Assembly (NCBI RefSeq): GCF_030373225.1
Contig: NZ_JAUCZG010000012.1
Span: 56,055 to 120,054 of the forward strand
DNA: 64,000 nt
Source of the DNA: Hydrogenophaga sp.
Lineage (GTDB): Bacteria; Pseudomonadota; Gammaproteobacteria; Burkholderiales; Burkholderiaceae_C
Direction: 5' to 3'
Shown here: positions 9,240 through 16,258 of the stretch, piece after piece
Layout: every line of letters starts with the position of its first letter
Position numbering within the stretch: the first letter of the stretch is position 1
The notes under the pieces: model-generated
Told to the model about the DNA's origin: nothing
Seen by the model: the letters and a program-made list of their open reading frames with translations, nothing else
The model's database searches: none
Position numbers and translations under genes: made by a program

Positions 9240-10316
9240 ATGACACGTCCTGCCTACACCCGCGCCACGGCGCTGCCCGAGATCCTGAAACACCGCATCG
9301 CCGTTCTCGATGGCGCCATGGGCACCATGATCCAGCGCTTCAAGCTGGGCGAGGCGCAGTACCGCGGGGATGGCTATGCCGGCCCCGACGGTGCCGGCCT
9401 GCGCTTCAAGGACTTCCACAAGGACGTCAAGGGCAACAACGAGCTGCTCAGCCTCACCCGCCCCGATGTCATCCAGGACATCCACGAGGGCTATCTGGCC
9501 GCCGGCGCCGACCTCATCGAGACCAACACCTTCGGCGCCACCAGCATCGCCCAGGACGACTACGACATGGGGCATCTGGCGCGCGAGATGAACCTGGCTT
9601 CGGCGCGCATCGCGCGCGCCGCGTGCGACAAGTTCAGCACCCCCGACAAGCCCCGCTTCGTGGCCGGAGCCCTGGGCCCCACGCCCAAGACGGCGAGCAT
9701 CAGTCCCGACGTGAACGATGCCGGCGCGCGCAACGTGACGTTCGAGCAACTGCGCGCGGCCTACCTCGAGCAGGTCGAGGCCCTGGTGGAAGGCGGGGCC
9801 GACGTGCTGCTGGTGGAGACCATCTTCGACACGCTCAACGCCAAGGCGGCGCTGTTCGCCATCGACGAGTACTTCGAGAAAAGTGGCGAGCGCCTGCCGC
9901 TCATCATCAGCGGCACCGTGACCGATGCCTCCGGCCGCATCCTGAGCGGCCAGACGGTCAGCGCTTTCTGGGCCAGCGTGCGCCACCTGCAGCCGCTGGC
10001 CGTGGGCCTCAATTGCGCCCTGGGTGCTGCGCTCATGCGCCCCTACATCCAGGAGCTGGCCAAGGTGGCGGGCGACACCTTCATCAGCTGCTACCCCAAC
10101 GCCGGCCTGCCCAACCCCATGAGCGACACCGGCTTCGACGAAACCCCGGCAGACACCAGCCAACTGCTGCGCGAGTTCGCGGCCGAGGGGCTGGTCAACA
10201 TCGTGGGCGGTTGCTGCGGCACCACGCCGGAACACATCGCAGCCATTCACCACAGTGTGGAGCCGTTGGCTCCGCGCAGCCTGCGGCGCGAGTTCTTCTA
10301 CAAGGAAGCCGCCTGA
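9240..10316 (+). CDS. metH: Methionine synthase, N-terminal homocysteine-binding part (split MetH)
   Basis: A 358-residue stand-alone homocysteine S-methyltransferase domain. It starts like MetH ([18 protein letters not shown]), contains the GLNCALGA segment and ends with the zinc ligands [10 protein letters not shown] (about 322-331), so the three zinc cysteines are all visible. It stops where full-length MetH would go on to the folate-binding barrel. That remaining part is encoded at 38408-41143 in the same orientation, 28 kb away. Together the pieces make a complete cobalamin-dependent methionine synthase (about 1270 residues). The gene has its own start at 9240, divergent from the rhodanese gene, and lacks the SAH riboswitch of the other half. 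A lone Hcy methyltransferase is less likely given the MetH-like sequence. Confidence 0.88.
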   Translation: MTRPAYTRATALPEILKHRIAVLDGAMGTMIQRFKLGEAQYRGDGYAGPDGAGLRFKDFHKDVKGNNELLSLTRPDVIQDIHEGYLAAGADLIETNTFGATSIAQDDYDMGHLAREMNLASARIARAACDKFSTPDKPRFVAGALGPTPKTASISPDVNDAGARNVTFEQLRAAYLEQVEALVEGGADVLLVETIFDTLNAKAALFAIDEYFEKSGERLPLIISGTVTDASGRILSGQTVSAFWASVRHLQPLAVGLNCALGAALMRPYIQELAKVAGDTFISCYPNAGLPNPMSDTGFDETPADTSQLLREFAAEGLVNIVGGCCGTTPEHIAAIHHSVEPLAPRSLRREFFYKEAA

Positions 10317-10396
10317 TCCACGCCGGACCTTCAGGAAAAAACGGAAGGTATCTCAGTTGGTGGAACTTCTGATTCGCAACCACAATCGCGCTTCCC

Positions 10397-10530
10397 TTCA
10401 AGGGGAGTAGTCGACCTGCCACCCGGCGCCGAGCCGGGCCCTGGCAGGTGGGGTTTTCGTCAATACGCGGTCGCCCGGCCGCCGGAAACCTCCAGCCGCC
10501 AACCAGGCGGTGATGGCAAGACCTTGGGGT
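10397..10530 (+). promoter_or_regulatory. yybP-ykoY (manganese) riboswitch upstream of the TerC-type gene
   Basis: The 5' leader holds the two hallmark strands of the yybP-ykoY motif: AAGGGGAGTAG (10400-10410) and GGCAAGACCTTG (10515-10526). The closing stem P1 is CAAGG (10399-10403) with CCTTG (10522-10526). Between them are a long hairpin (CCTGCCA...TGGCAGG, about 10415-10449) and a second one (about 10470-10510). The downstream gene is an Alx/TerC membrane protein, a classic target of this Mn2+-sensing element. I recognise the motif from its conserved loops; no covariance search was done. Confidence 0.85.
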
Positions 10531-10559
10531 GTTCCTTCAACACCAATCCGAGGTTTCTC

Positions 10560-11510
10560 ATGGAAAGCATTGCCCCGTTGTGGCTGTGGGTCGTCTTTGT
10601 CGCGATCGTCATCGTCGCCCTGTTCGTCGATTTTGTCGTGCTCAGCAAGCAGGGCTCCCATGTGGTGGGCGTGAAGGAAGCCTTGCGCTGGTCGCTCGTC
10701 TGGGTGGCCTTGAGCTTCATGTTCAACGCCTTCTTCTGGTGGGCGGTGAAGGACACCACGGGCTCGACCGAGATCGCCAATGAAAAGGCACTCGAGTTCC
10801 TCACCGGCTACCTGATCGAGAAGAGCCTGGCGGTCGACAACATTTTTGTGTTCCTGCTCATCTTCACCTACTTCGCCGTGCCGCCGGCCTACCAGAAGCG
10901 CGTGCTCATGATCGGCATCGTGGGCGCCATCGTGCTGCGCACGGTGATGATCCTGGTGGGCGGCTGGCTGATCGCGGAGTTCCACTGGATCCTGTACGTG
11001 TTCGGCGCTTTCCTGGTGCTCACCGGCGTGAAGATGTGGTGGGCGGCCGGCCAGGAGCCCAGCCTGGAAGACAACCCCGCGCTCAAGCTGCTGCGCAAGC
11101 TGCTGCCGGTGAGCAAGTCGTTCGACGGCGAGAAGTTCTGGACGGTGGAGAACGGCAAGCGCATCGCCACACCGCTGCTGATGGTGATCTGCCTGGTGGG
11201 CCTGACCGATGTGATCTTCGCGGTCGACTCCATCCCGGCGATCTTCGCCATCACCAAGGACCCGTTCATCGTGCTCACCAGCAACGTGTTCGCGATCCTG
11301 GGCCTGCGCGCCATGTTCTTCCTGTTGCAGGCCGCGGCCAGCCGCTTCCACCTGCTCAACTATGGTCTGGCGGTGATCCTGGTCTTCATCGGCACCAAGA
11401 TGCTGTTGATCGACATCTTCAAGATTCCAGTGACGGTGTCCCTGGGCGTGGTGATTTCCATTCTCGCGATCACCATGGTCTGGAGCAGCAAGACGGCTCC
11501 GAACACTTGA
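10560..11510 (+). CDS. TerC/Alx-family integral membrane protein
   Basis: A 316-residue multi-pass inner-membrane protein of the TerC/Alx (YgjT) family, close to the E. coli Alx length of 321. About eight or nine hydrophobic helices are visible. Acidic residues inside helices (VDFVVLS, EFLTGYLIEKSLAVDNIFVFLLI, VFAVDSIPAIFAI) are the conserved motif pair proposed to bind or transport metal. Alx exports Mn2+ in E. coli, and the riboswitch just upstream supports regulation by manganese. Start at 10560 follows an AGG-type site within CCGAGG; upstream in-frame ATG at 10524 lies inside the riboswitch strand and is rejected. Monocistronic, followed by the 87-bp tandem repeat. Confidence 0.9.
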   Translation: MESIAPLWLWVVFVAIVIVALFVDFVVLSKQGSHVVGVKEALRWSLVWVALSFMFNAFFWWAVKDTTGSTEIANEKALEFLTGYLIEKSLAVDNIFVFLLIFTYFAVPPAYQKRVLMIGIVGAIVLRTVMILVGGWLIAEFHWILYVFGAFLVLTGVKMWWAAGQEPSLEDNPALKLLRKLLPVSKSFDGEKFWTVENGKRIATPLLMVICLVGLTDVIFAVDSIPAIFAITKDPFIVLTSNVFAILGLRAMFFLLQAAASRFHLLNYGLAVILVFIGTKMLLIDIFKIPVTVSLGVVISILAITMVWSSKTAPNT

Positions 11511-11519
11511 GGTTGTGAG

Positions 11520-11780
11520 CCCCCACGCTCCCCCGCTGCGCGAGGTCCGCTGCCCCCCGGGGGGGCTGGCCCCGCCTTGGGGCGGCCCGGCGGCTGGGCC
11601 GCTTCGCCCCCACGCTCCCCCGCTGCGCGAGGTCCGCTGCCCCCCGGGGGGGTTGGCCCCGCCTTGGGGCGGCCCGGCGGCTGGGCCGCTTCGCCCCCAC
11701 GCTCCCCCGCTGCGCGAGGTCCGCTGCCCCCCGGGGGGGTTGGCCCCGCCTTGGGGCGGCCCCGCCTTGGGGCGGCCCGG
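11520..11780. repeat. Three tandem copies of an 87-bp GC-rich repeat
   Basis: Copies begin at 11520, 11607 and 11694, each opening CCCCCACGCTCCCCCGCTGC and containing a C6/G7 hairpin (CCCCCCGGGGGGG) and a CCGCCTTGGGGCGG palindrome. Copies 1 and 2 differ at one visible position (GGGCTGGCC versus GGGTTGGCC); copy 3 has a short internal duplication of CCGCCTTGGGGCGG near its end. The array lies between convergent genes and occupies nearly all of 11511-11793. Related fragments occur at 6270-6310, 9180-9205, 19883-19930 and 57110-57130. It reads through as open frames on both strands, but these are translations of the repeat. Confidence 0.95.
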
Positions 11781-11793
11781 CGCCGGATCGCCT

Positions 11794-12405
11794 TCAGTCG
11801 CGTTCGCGTTCGGGAATCAGATTTTCGATCTCCTGCTGCATCGACAGCACGAGCTGACCGTACAGCTGGAGCTTGGTGTCGTTGTCGCGCAGCCGCTGGC
11901 TCAGGCGCTGGGCCACGGCGCTGAGCAGCTTGGCGGCGGTGGTGGGCTCTTCCTTGATCAGGATCTGCAGCGATGAGCGTGTGAGCACGGCGCAGCGAAC
12001 CTCGGTGCTGGCGGTGCAGGTGGCCGAACGGGCCTCGCCGTCCATCAGCGACATCTCGCCCATGAGGTGACCCGGCCCGAGGACGTTCACCGTGTGCGGC
12101 TCGGTGCGGCTGACGGTGACGGCCTCCACCGTGACCTCGCCCTCGATCAGCAGCGCCATGAAGCCGTCTTCTCCGCCGCTGTGGCCCTGGCGGATGATGG
12201 CCTCGCCCTCGGCGCAGCGCCGCAGTTCCATGAAGCCCACCACGGTCAGCGCCTCGGCCTCGCTGAGCTGGATCAGCGCGTTGGTCGAGCGCAGCAGCTC
12301 GGCGGCCCGGTGGGCGGTGGAGGAAACAATCACCCGGCTGCGGCGGCGTTTGCGCGCCCGGGCCGCGGCGTAGCGCTCGCCGAACAGTCTGTCGAACAGG
12401 GCCAT
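11794..12405 (-). CDS. Cyclic-nucleotide-binding domain protein (Crp-like sensor domain, no HTH)
   Basis: A 203-residue protein (from MALFDRLFGERY at 12405; a start at 12444 adds 13 residues). An arginine-rich N-terminus (ARKRRRSRV) precedes one cNMP-binding beta-barrel: LIEGEVTV, LGPGHLMGEMSLMDGEARSATCTA is the phosphate-binding cassette with the expected Gly-Glu and Arg. The C-terminal 45 residues are a charged helix, not a DNA-binding helix-turn-helix, so this is a signalling or scaffold protein rather than a transcription factor. Ligand (cAMP, c-di-GMP or another) is unknown. It is transcribed away from the adjacent sensor kinase gene across a gap of about 90 bases, suggesting a shared control region. 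Confidence 0.8.
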   Translation of the reverse strand: MALFDRLFGERYAAARARKRRRSRVIVSSTAHRAAELLRSTNALIQLSEAEALTVVGFMELRRCAEGEAIIRQGHSGGEDGFMALLIEGEVTVEAVTVSRTEPHTVNVLGPGHLMGEMSLMDGEARSATCTASTEVRCAVLTRSSLQILIKEEPTTAAKLLSAVAQRLSQRLRDNDTKLQLYGQLVLSMQQEIENLIPERERD

Positions 12406-12497
12406 GGGGGGTACCGGTGGGCTGCGAAGTGGGGTGTCCTGCATTGTCGCCCGTCGCCGCGCACCGCTTTGGCACATTCATTGCGTGCCTTGCGTTG

Positions 12498-13685
12498 ATG
12501 CAGATCGACGCGCCCGACCCCTCCACCCGCGCCTGGGGCGACCCACTGGCCTTGCTGCTCGCGTCCACCGGTGAGGGCGTGTTCGGCATCGACCTGCACG
12601 GTCTGTGCGTGTTCATCAACCACGCCGGCGCCCGCATGATCGGCTTCGAGCCCGACGAGCTGCTGGGCTGCAACATGCACGATTTCACCCACCACTCGCA
12701 CGCCGACGGCGCGCACTACCCGGTGGAAGACTGCCCGATCTTCAAGGCCTTCCGGGAAGGCCTGCCCTGCCGCATCGACACCGAGGTGTTCTGGCGGCGC
12801 AACGGCACGGCCTTCCCGGTCGAGTACTCCAGCCATCCCATCATCGACGGCGGCGAGGTGCGGGGCGCGGTCGTGACCTTCGTCGACATCACCGAGCGCA
12901 AGCGGGCTGCCGATGCCCTGCAGCGTGCCAAGGACGAACTGGAAGAACGGGTGGATGAGCGCACGCTGGCGTTGGCCACCGCCCTGAAGCAGGTGCGTGA
13001 ACTGGCCGCCCGGTCGGAGGCGGTGCGCGAGGAGGAACGCACCCGCATCGCACGCGAGGTGCACGACGAACTCGGCAGCCTGCTGGTGGCCCTCAAGATG
13101 GACGTGAACTGGCTGGACAAGCGCCTGTCGGAACAGGAGCAGCGCACGCTGGAGGCGGCCGGCGACATGCGCGAGCGCATGCGCTGCAAGTGCCAGAACA
13201 TGAGCCGGCTGATCGAAAACGCGGTGGACAACGTGGGCCGCATCATCACCGACCTGCGCCCCAGCATCCTGGACCACCAGGGCCTGTGGGCCGCGCTCGA
13301 ATGGCAGGCGCAGGAGTTCGTGCAATCGGCCGAGATGTCCCTGAACTGGTGCATGGACGTCGACGACGCGCCCGATCCGGCAGAACCCCTGGCCATGGGC
13401 GTGTTCCGCATCTTTCAGGAGATGCTGAGCAATGTGGGGCGGCATGCGCACGCCCGAACGCTGGAGGTGCGCATCGCCGTGCAGGCGGGGGTGCTGAGCC
13501 TGTCGGTGCAGGACGACGGTGTCGGCGCGCCGGCCCAGGCCTTCGAGGCGGCCGACGCCTACGGGGTGATGGGCATGCGCGAGCGCGCGCGCCACTTTGG
13601 CGGCCGCATCGATATTTCCAGCGCGCCCGGCGCCGGCACGCGCATGTGCCTGGCGGTCGCCATTCCTGCAGAGGCCTCGGCATGA
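12498..13685 (+). CDS. PAS-domain sensor histidine kinase (NarX/HisKA_3 type)
   Basis: A 395-residue cytoplasmic kinase without membrane segments. A PAS fold (about 12-140) is closed by the typical DITERKRAADAL linker and followed by a coiled coil. The HisKA_3 dimerisation helix contains EVHDELG with the phosphoacceptor His189, and the HATPase_c domain shows QEMLSNVGRHAHA (N box), DDGVGAP and GVMGMRERA. This is the architecture that pairs with NarL-type regulators, one of which follows with an ATGA overlap (13682-13685). Being soluble, it likely senses an internal cue through PAS. Start MQIDAPDP at 12498; the open frame upstream would invade the divergent gene. Placement before the cyanate cluster suggests control of it. 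Confidence 0.88.
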   Translation: MQIDAPDPSTRAWGDPLALLLASTGEGVFGIDLHGLCVFINHAGARMIGFEPDELLGCNMHDFTHHSHADGAHYPVEDCPIFKAFREGLPCRIDTEVFWRRNGTAFPVEYSSHPIIDGGEVRGAVVTFVDITERKRAADALQRAKDELEERVDERTLALATALKQVRELAARSEAVREEERTRIAREVHDELGSLLVALKMDVNWLDKRLSEQEQRTLEAAGDMRERMRCKCQNMSRLIENAVDNVGRIITDLRPSILDHQGLWAALEWQAQEFVQSAEMSLNWCMDVDDAPDPAEPLAMGVFRIFQEMLSNVGRHAHARTLEVRIAVQAGVLSLSVQDDGVGAPAQAFEAADAYGVMGMRERARHFGGRIDISSAPGAGTRMCLAVAIPAEASA

Positions 13686-14374
13686 CCACCACCGACCCCG
13701 ACACCATCCGCGTGCTCATCGGGGACGACCACCGCATCGTGCGCGAAGGTCTGAAGCAGGTGCTGGCCGATGCACCCGATGTGACGGTGGTCGCCGAGGC
13801 GCCCACCGGCCACGAGGTGCTGGCGCAGGTGGCGGCGCTGTGTGCACCCGGCGGGGCGGGTCTGGGTCTGGTGCTGCTGGACATCGCGCTGCCGGGCATC
13901 GACGGACTCGACGTGCTGCAAGCCCTCAAGCGCGAGCACCCGCGCCTGCCGGTGCTCATGCTCAGCACCTACCCGGAGAAGCAGTACGCGGTGCGCTGCA
14001 TCCGCCTGGGCGCCAGCGGTTACCTCAACAAGAGCGCCGACCCCGACGACATGCTGGCTGCGGTGCGCAAAGTGGCTCACGGTGGCATTTACCTGAACGC
14101 AGCCACGGCCGAGGCGCTGGCCGTCGCAGTGGGCCAGGCCCGCACACAGGCCGGCCCCGAAGCCCTGTCGCACCGGGAACATCAGGTGTATCGCCTGCTC
14201 ACCCAGGGGCATACCGTGAGCGAGATTGGTGCACAGCTCGGTCTCGCGCCCAACACCGTGAGCACTTACCGTGCACGCATTCTCGAGAAGACCGGTGCGA
14301 AAAACGACGTGGAGCTCGCGCTTTCCGCCGAGCGCCACGCGCGCCATGCCGAGCCAGGGCAAGCCACTGCCTGA
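13682..14374 (+). CDS. NarL/FixJ-type response regulator
   Basis: A 230-residue two-domain regulator. Receiver: the acidic pair in GDDHRIV, phosphoacceptor Asp67 in LVLLDIALPG, the switch residues LSTYPEKQ and lysine in YLNKSADP. Output: a LuxR/NarL helix-turn-helix LSHREHQVYRLLTQGHTVSEIGAQLGLAPNTVSTYRARILEKTG (about 163-206). The start codon overlaps the kinase stop (ATGA), so the two are translationally coupled and form a cognate pair. It lies 146 bases upstream of the first NrtA-like gene. The 7-2-7 palindromes before both NrtA-like genes have the geometry of NarL-family operators, which makes this protein the prime candidate to bind them; that link is inference. Confidence 0.9.
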   Translation: MTTTDPDTIRVLIGDDHRIVREGLKQVLADAPDVTVVAEAPTGHEVLAQVAALCAPGGAGLGLVLLDIALPGIDGLDVLQALKREHPRLPVLMLSTYPEKQYAVRCIRLGASGYLNKSADPDDMLAAVRKVAHGGIYLNAATAEALAVAVGQARTQAGPEALSHREHQVYRLLTQGHTVSEIGAQLGLAPNTVSTYRARILEKTGAKNDVELALSAERHARHAEPGQATA

Positions 14375-14407
14375 TCGCCGCCGTGCGGGCCGGCTCAGGC
14401 CGGGTTT

Positions 14408-14423
14408 GTAGGGCTGGCCCTAC
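14408..14423. promoter_or_regulatory. 7-2-7 palindrome, candidate regulator site (copy 1)
   Basis: GTAGGGC-TG-GCCCTAC is a perfect inverted repeat with 7-base arms and a 2-base centre, 96 bases before the ATG of the first NrtA-like gene and 45 bases before its sigma-54-like element. The same arms occur again before the second NrtA-like gene. The spacing resembles NarL-type sites, though the bases differ from the E. coli NarL heptamer. Confidence 0.6.
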
Positions 14424-14468
14424 GTGGCATCGAAATGCCCACGTCGATTCTCGGCGGGAAGCGCGATC

Positions 14469-14483
14469 TGGCGCGGCGCTTGC
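14469..14483 (+). promoter_or_regulatory. Sigma-54-like -24/-12 promoter before the first NrtA-like gene
   Basis: TGGCGC, five bases, then TTGC matches the sigma-54 pattern TGGCAC-N5-TTGCA, with the invariant GG and GC in place. It ends 36 bases before the ATG at 14520, leaving a short leader. The second NrtA-like gene has a matching element in nearly the same position, which raises confidence. Confidence 0.6.
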
Positions 14484-14519
14484 GTCACCCACCCCGTCCA
14501 TCAACTTGCGAGGTGTGCC

Positions 14520-15923
14520 ATGACCGCTGATTACGATCCCTTCGATGCCGACCGACCCTTGCGCATGCGCTGTGCCTGTGGCCGGCCCCACTCGGTGGCC
14601 GAGCACATTCAGGCCTTTGGTGCGGCGCACGCCGGACCGCAGCGCCTGGTCAACAACGCGGGCATGAACAGCGAGGAACAGCGCGGTGCCGACTTCATGG
14701 AGGCGGCGCTGGTCAAGGCGCTGTTTCCGCAGGAGCCGGTGCGCCGAGCCTTTCTGAAAGCGGTGGGCCGCCCCACCGCCATGGCGGCCATCGCCAGCCT
14801 GTTCCCCATGGGCGCGATGCAGGCCCTGGCACAAGACCGCCGGCCGCTGGAGAAGACCGATCTCAAGATCGGCTTCCTGCCCATCACCTGCGCCACGCCA
14901 CTGGTGGCCGCCGACCCGCTGGGCTTTTACGCCAAAGAAGGGCTCAAGGTCTCACTCAACCGAACCGCGGGCTGGGCCGTGGTGCGCGACAAGACGCTCG
15001 CCGCCGAGTTCGATGCCTCGCACATGCTCTCGCCCATGCCGCTGGCCATCAGCATGGGGCTGGGCGCCGATGCCACGCCGATGGTGATGCCCGCGATCGA
15101 AAACGTGAACGGCAACGCCATCACCCTGCATGTGAAGCACAAGGACAACCGCGACCCGAAGAAGTGGAAGGGCATGAAGTTCGCCATTCCATTCGACTTC
15201 TCCATGCACAACTTCCTGCTGCGCTACTACCTGGCCGAAAACGGCATCGACCCGGACACCGACGTGCAACTGCGCGTGATGGCGCCGCCCGACATGGTGG
15301 CCAACCTGCGCGCCGAAAACATCGATGGCTTCATCGTCGCCGAGCCCTTCAACCAGCGCGCAGTGTTTGACGGCGTGGGCTTCATCCACCTGCTCACCAG
15401 CGAGCTCTGGGACAACCACCCCTGCTGCGCCTTTGCCGCCACGCGCAAGTTTGTGGAAACGAACCCCAACACCTTTGCCGCTCTGTTCCGCGCCATCGTC
15501 ACCTCCACCCTCCACTGCTCCAGGATGGAGAACCGCCCCGCGGTGGCTGCGGCGATTGCCGGGCCGAACTACCTCAATCAGCCGCTCACCGTGCTGGAGC
15601 AGGTGCTGCTCGGGCGCTTTGCGGATGGCCTGAGTTCGGTGCGCAACGAGCCCAACCGCATCAACTTCGATCCCTTCCCCTGGCAGTCCATGGCGGTGTG
15701 GATGCTCACCCAGATGAAGCGCTGGGGCTATGTGAAGACCGACATCAACTACGCGCAGATCGCCGAGCAGGTCTTTCTCGCCACCGACGCGCGCAAGCGC
15801 ATGGCCGAGCTGGGTTTCACCGCGCCCTCGACCAACAGCAAGACCCACGTGATCATGGGCAAGACCTTCGACCCCGCCAAGCCCGAGGCGTATGTGAAGT
15901 CCTTTGCCATCGGCAAGGGTTGA
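14520..15923 (+). CDS. NrtA/CynA-like ABC transporter substrate-binding protein, copy 1
   Basis: A 467-residue periplasmic binding protein of the CmpA/NrtA/SsuA-like group, for nitrate, cyanate or bicarbonate-type anions; the cyanase downstream favours cyanate. A Tat-type signal (RRAFLKAVG, R75-R76, then a hydrophobic stretch ending MQALAQD) directs folded export. Unusually, 74 residues precede the twin arginines and contain CACGRPH, a possible metal-binding motif. The mature part begins LKIGFLPITCATPL and contains KWKGMKFAIPFDFSMHN and NHPCCAF. The ATG at 14520 has an AGGTG site. It is about two thirds identical by eye to the copy at 16259. No linker to the permease: each component is separate. 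Confidence 0.88.
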   Translation: MTADYDPFDADRPLRMRCACGRPHSVAEHIQAFGAAHAGPQRLVNNAGMNSEEQRGADFMEAALVKALFPQEPVRRAFLKAVGRPTAMAAIASLFPMGAMQALAQDRRPLEKTDLKIGFLPITCATPLVAADPLGFYAKEGLKVSLNRTAGWAVVRDKTLAAEFDASHMLSPMPLAISMGLGADATPMVMPAIENVNGNAITLHVKHKDNRDPKKWKGMKFAIPFDFSMHNFLLRYYLAENGIDPDTDVQLRVMAPPDMVANLRAENIDGFIVAEPFNQRAVFDGVGFIHLLTSELWDNHPCCAFAATRKFVETNPNTFAALFRAIVTSTLHCSRMENRPAVAAAIAGPNYLNQPLTVLEQVLLGRFADGLSSVRNEPNRINFDPFPWQSMAVWMLTQMKRWGYVKTDINYAQIAEQVFLATDARKRMAELGFTAPSTNSKTHVIMGKTFDPAKPEAYVKSFAIGKG

Positions 15924-15926
15924 TTC

Positions 15927-15943
15927 GGCACCAAGGCGGTGCC
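15927..15943. promoter_or_regulatory. Inverted repeat, NtrC-like site or weak terminator
   Basis: GGCACC-AAGGC-GGTGCC begins four bases after the first NrtA-like stop codon. GCACC-N5-GGTGC is the core of enteric NtrC sites, and it lies 266 bases upstream of a sigma-54-like promoter, an acceptable enhancer distance. As a stem-loop it lacks a T-run, so simple termination is less likely. Confidence 0.4.
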
Positions 15944-16126
15944 TGACAAGGCGGCAGCCGTCCAGGTTGGTGCTCGGCTTGGTGAAGGTTGCGAGCTGCC
16001 GATCCGATTCGGCACCGAACCGCACGCTGCGCGCCTTCCGTGTCTGCTCCAGCAGACGGCTGGCCGCCCGTGCCCCTGGTGGTGGGCGCGGTGTCTGCCT
16101 TGGCGCAACGATCCTGAGCGGCTCGT

Positions 16127-16142
16127 GTAGGGCCAGCCCTAC
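16127..16142. promoter_or_regulatory. 7-2-7 palindrome, candidate regulator site (copy 2)
   Basis: GTAGGGC-CA-GCCCTAC, with the same arms as the copy at 14408 and one more complementary base on each side (16126, 16143). It is 116 bases before the second NrtA-like ATG and 66 bases before the sigma-54-like element. Confidence 0.6.
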
Positions 16143-16208
16143 AGGGGGTGGTTGCCGTGGCTGCGAAATGCGCTTCGGCCTTCGAAACAGACCCTGAATC
16201 GCCCAGCT

Positions 16209-16224
16209 TGGCCCGCTGCTTGCA
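16209..16224 (+). promoter_or_regulatory. Sigma-54-like -24/-12 promoter before the second NrtA-like gene
   Basis: TGGCCC, GCTGC, TTGCA: a close match to TGGCAC-N5-TTGCA. It ends 34 bases before the ATG at 16259. The same element at the same distance precedes copy 1. Confidence 0.65.
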
Positions 16225-16258
16225 ATGCATGAAGCATCTTCAACTCCAGAGGTGCGCC

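Larger units (their letters stand above)
15924..16258. other. Regulatory gap between the two NrtA-like genes
   Basis: These 335 bases contain no gene. In order they hold an inverted repeat right after the stop (15927-15943), a second copy of the words GATTCGGCACC (about 16005-16015), the second 7-2-7 palindrome (16127-16142) and a sigma-54-like element (16209-16224). The arrangement says that the second NrtA-like gene, and the genes after it, have their own promoter. Confidence 0.6.

Noticed and set aside
11520..11780. CRISPR array
   Set aside because: Copies are directly adjacent with no unique spacers, and unit length and GC palindromes do not fit; no cas genes.
11515..11976. Plus-strand open frame through the 87-bp repeats
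   Set aside because: The translation simply repeats the array (Pro/Arg/Gly-rich); the period of 87 is a multiple of three, so the frame stays open by chance.
14408..14423. Terminator after the response regulator gene
   Set aside because: The stem is short and lacks a T-run, and the same arms recur before the second NrtA-like gene at a similar promoter distance, so a binding site is more likely.
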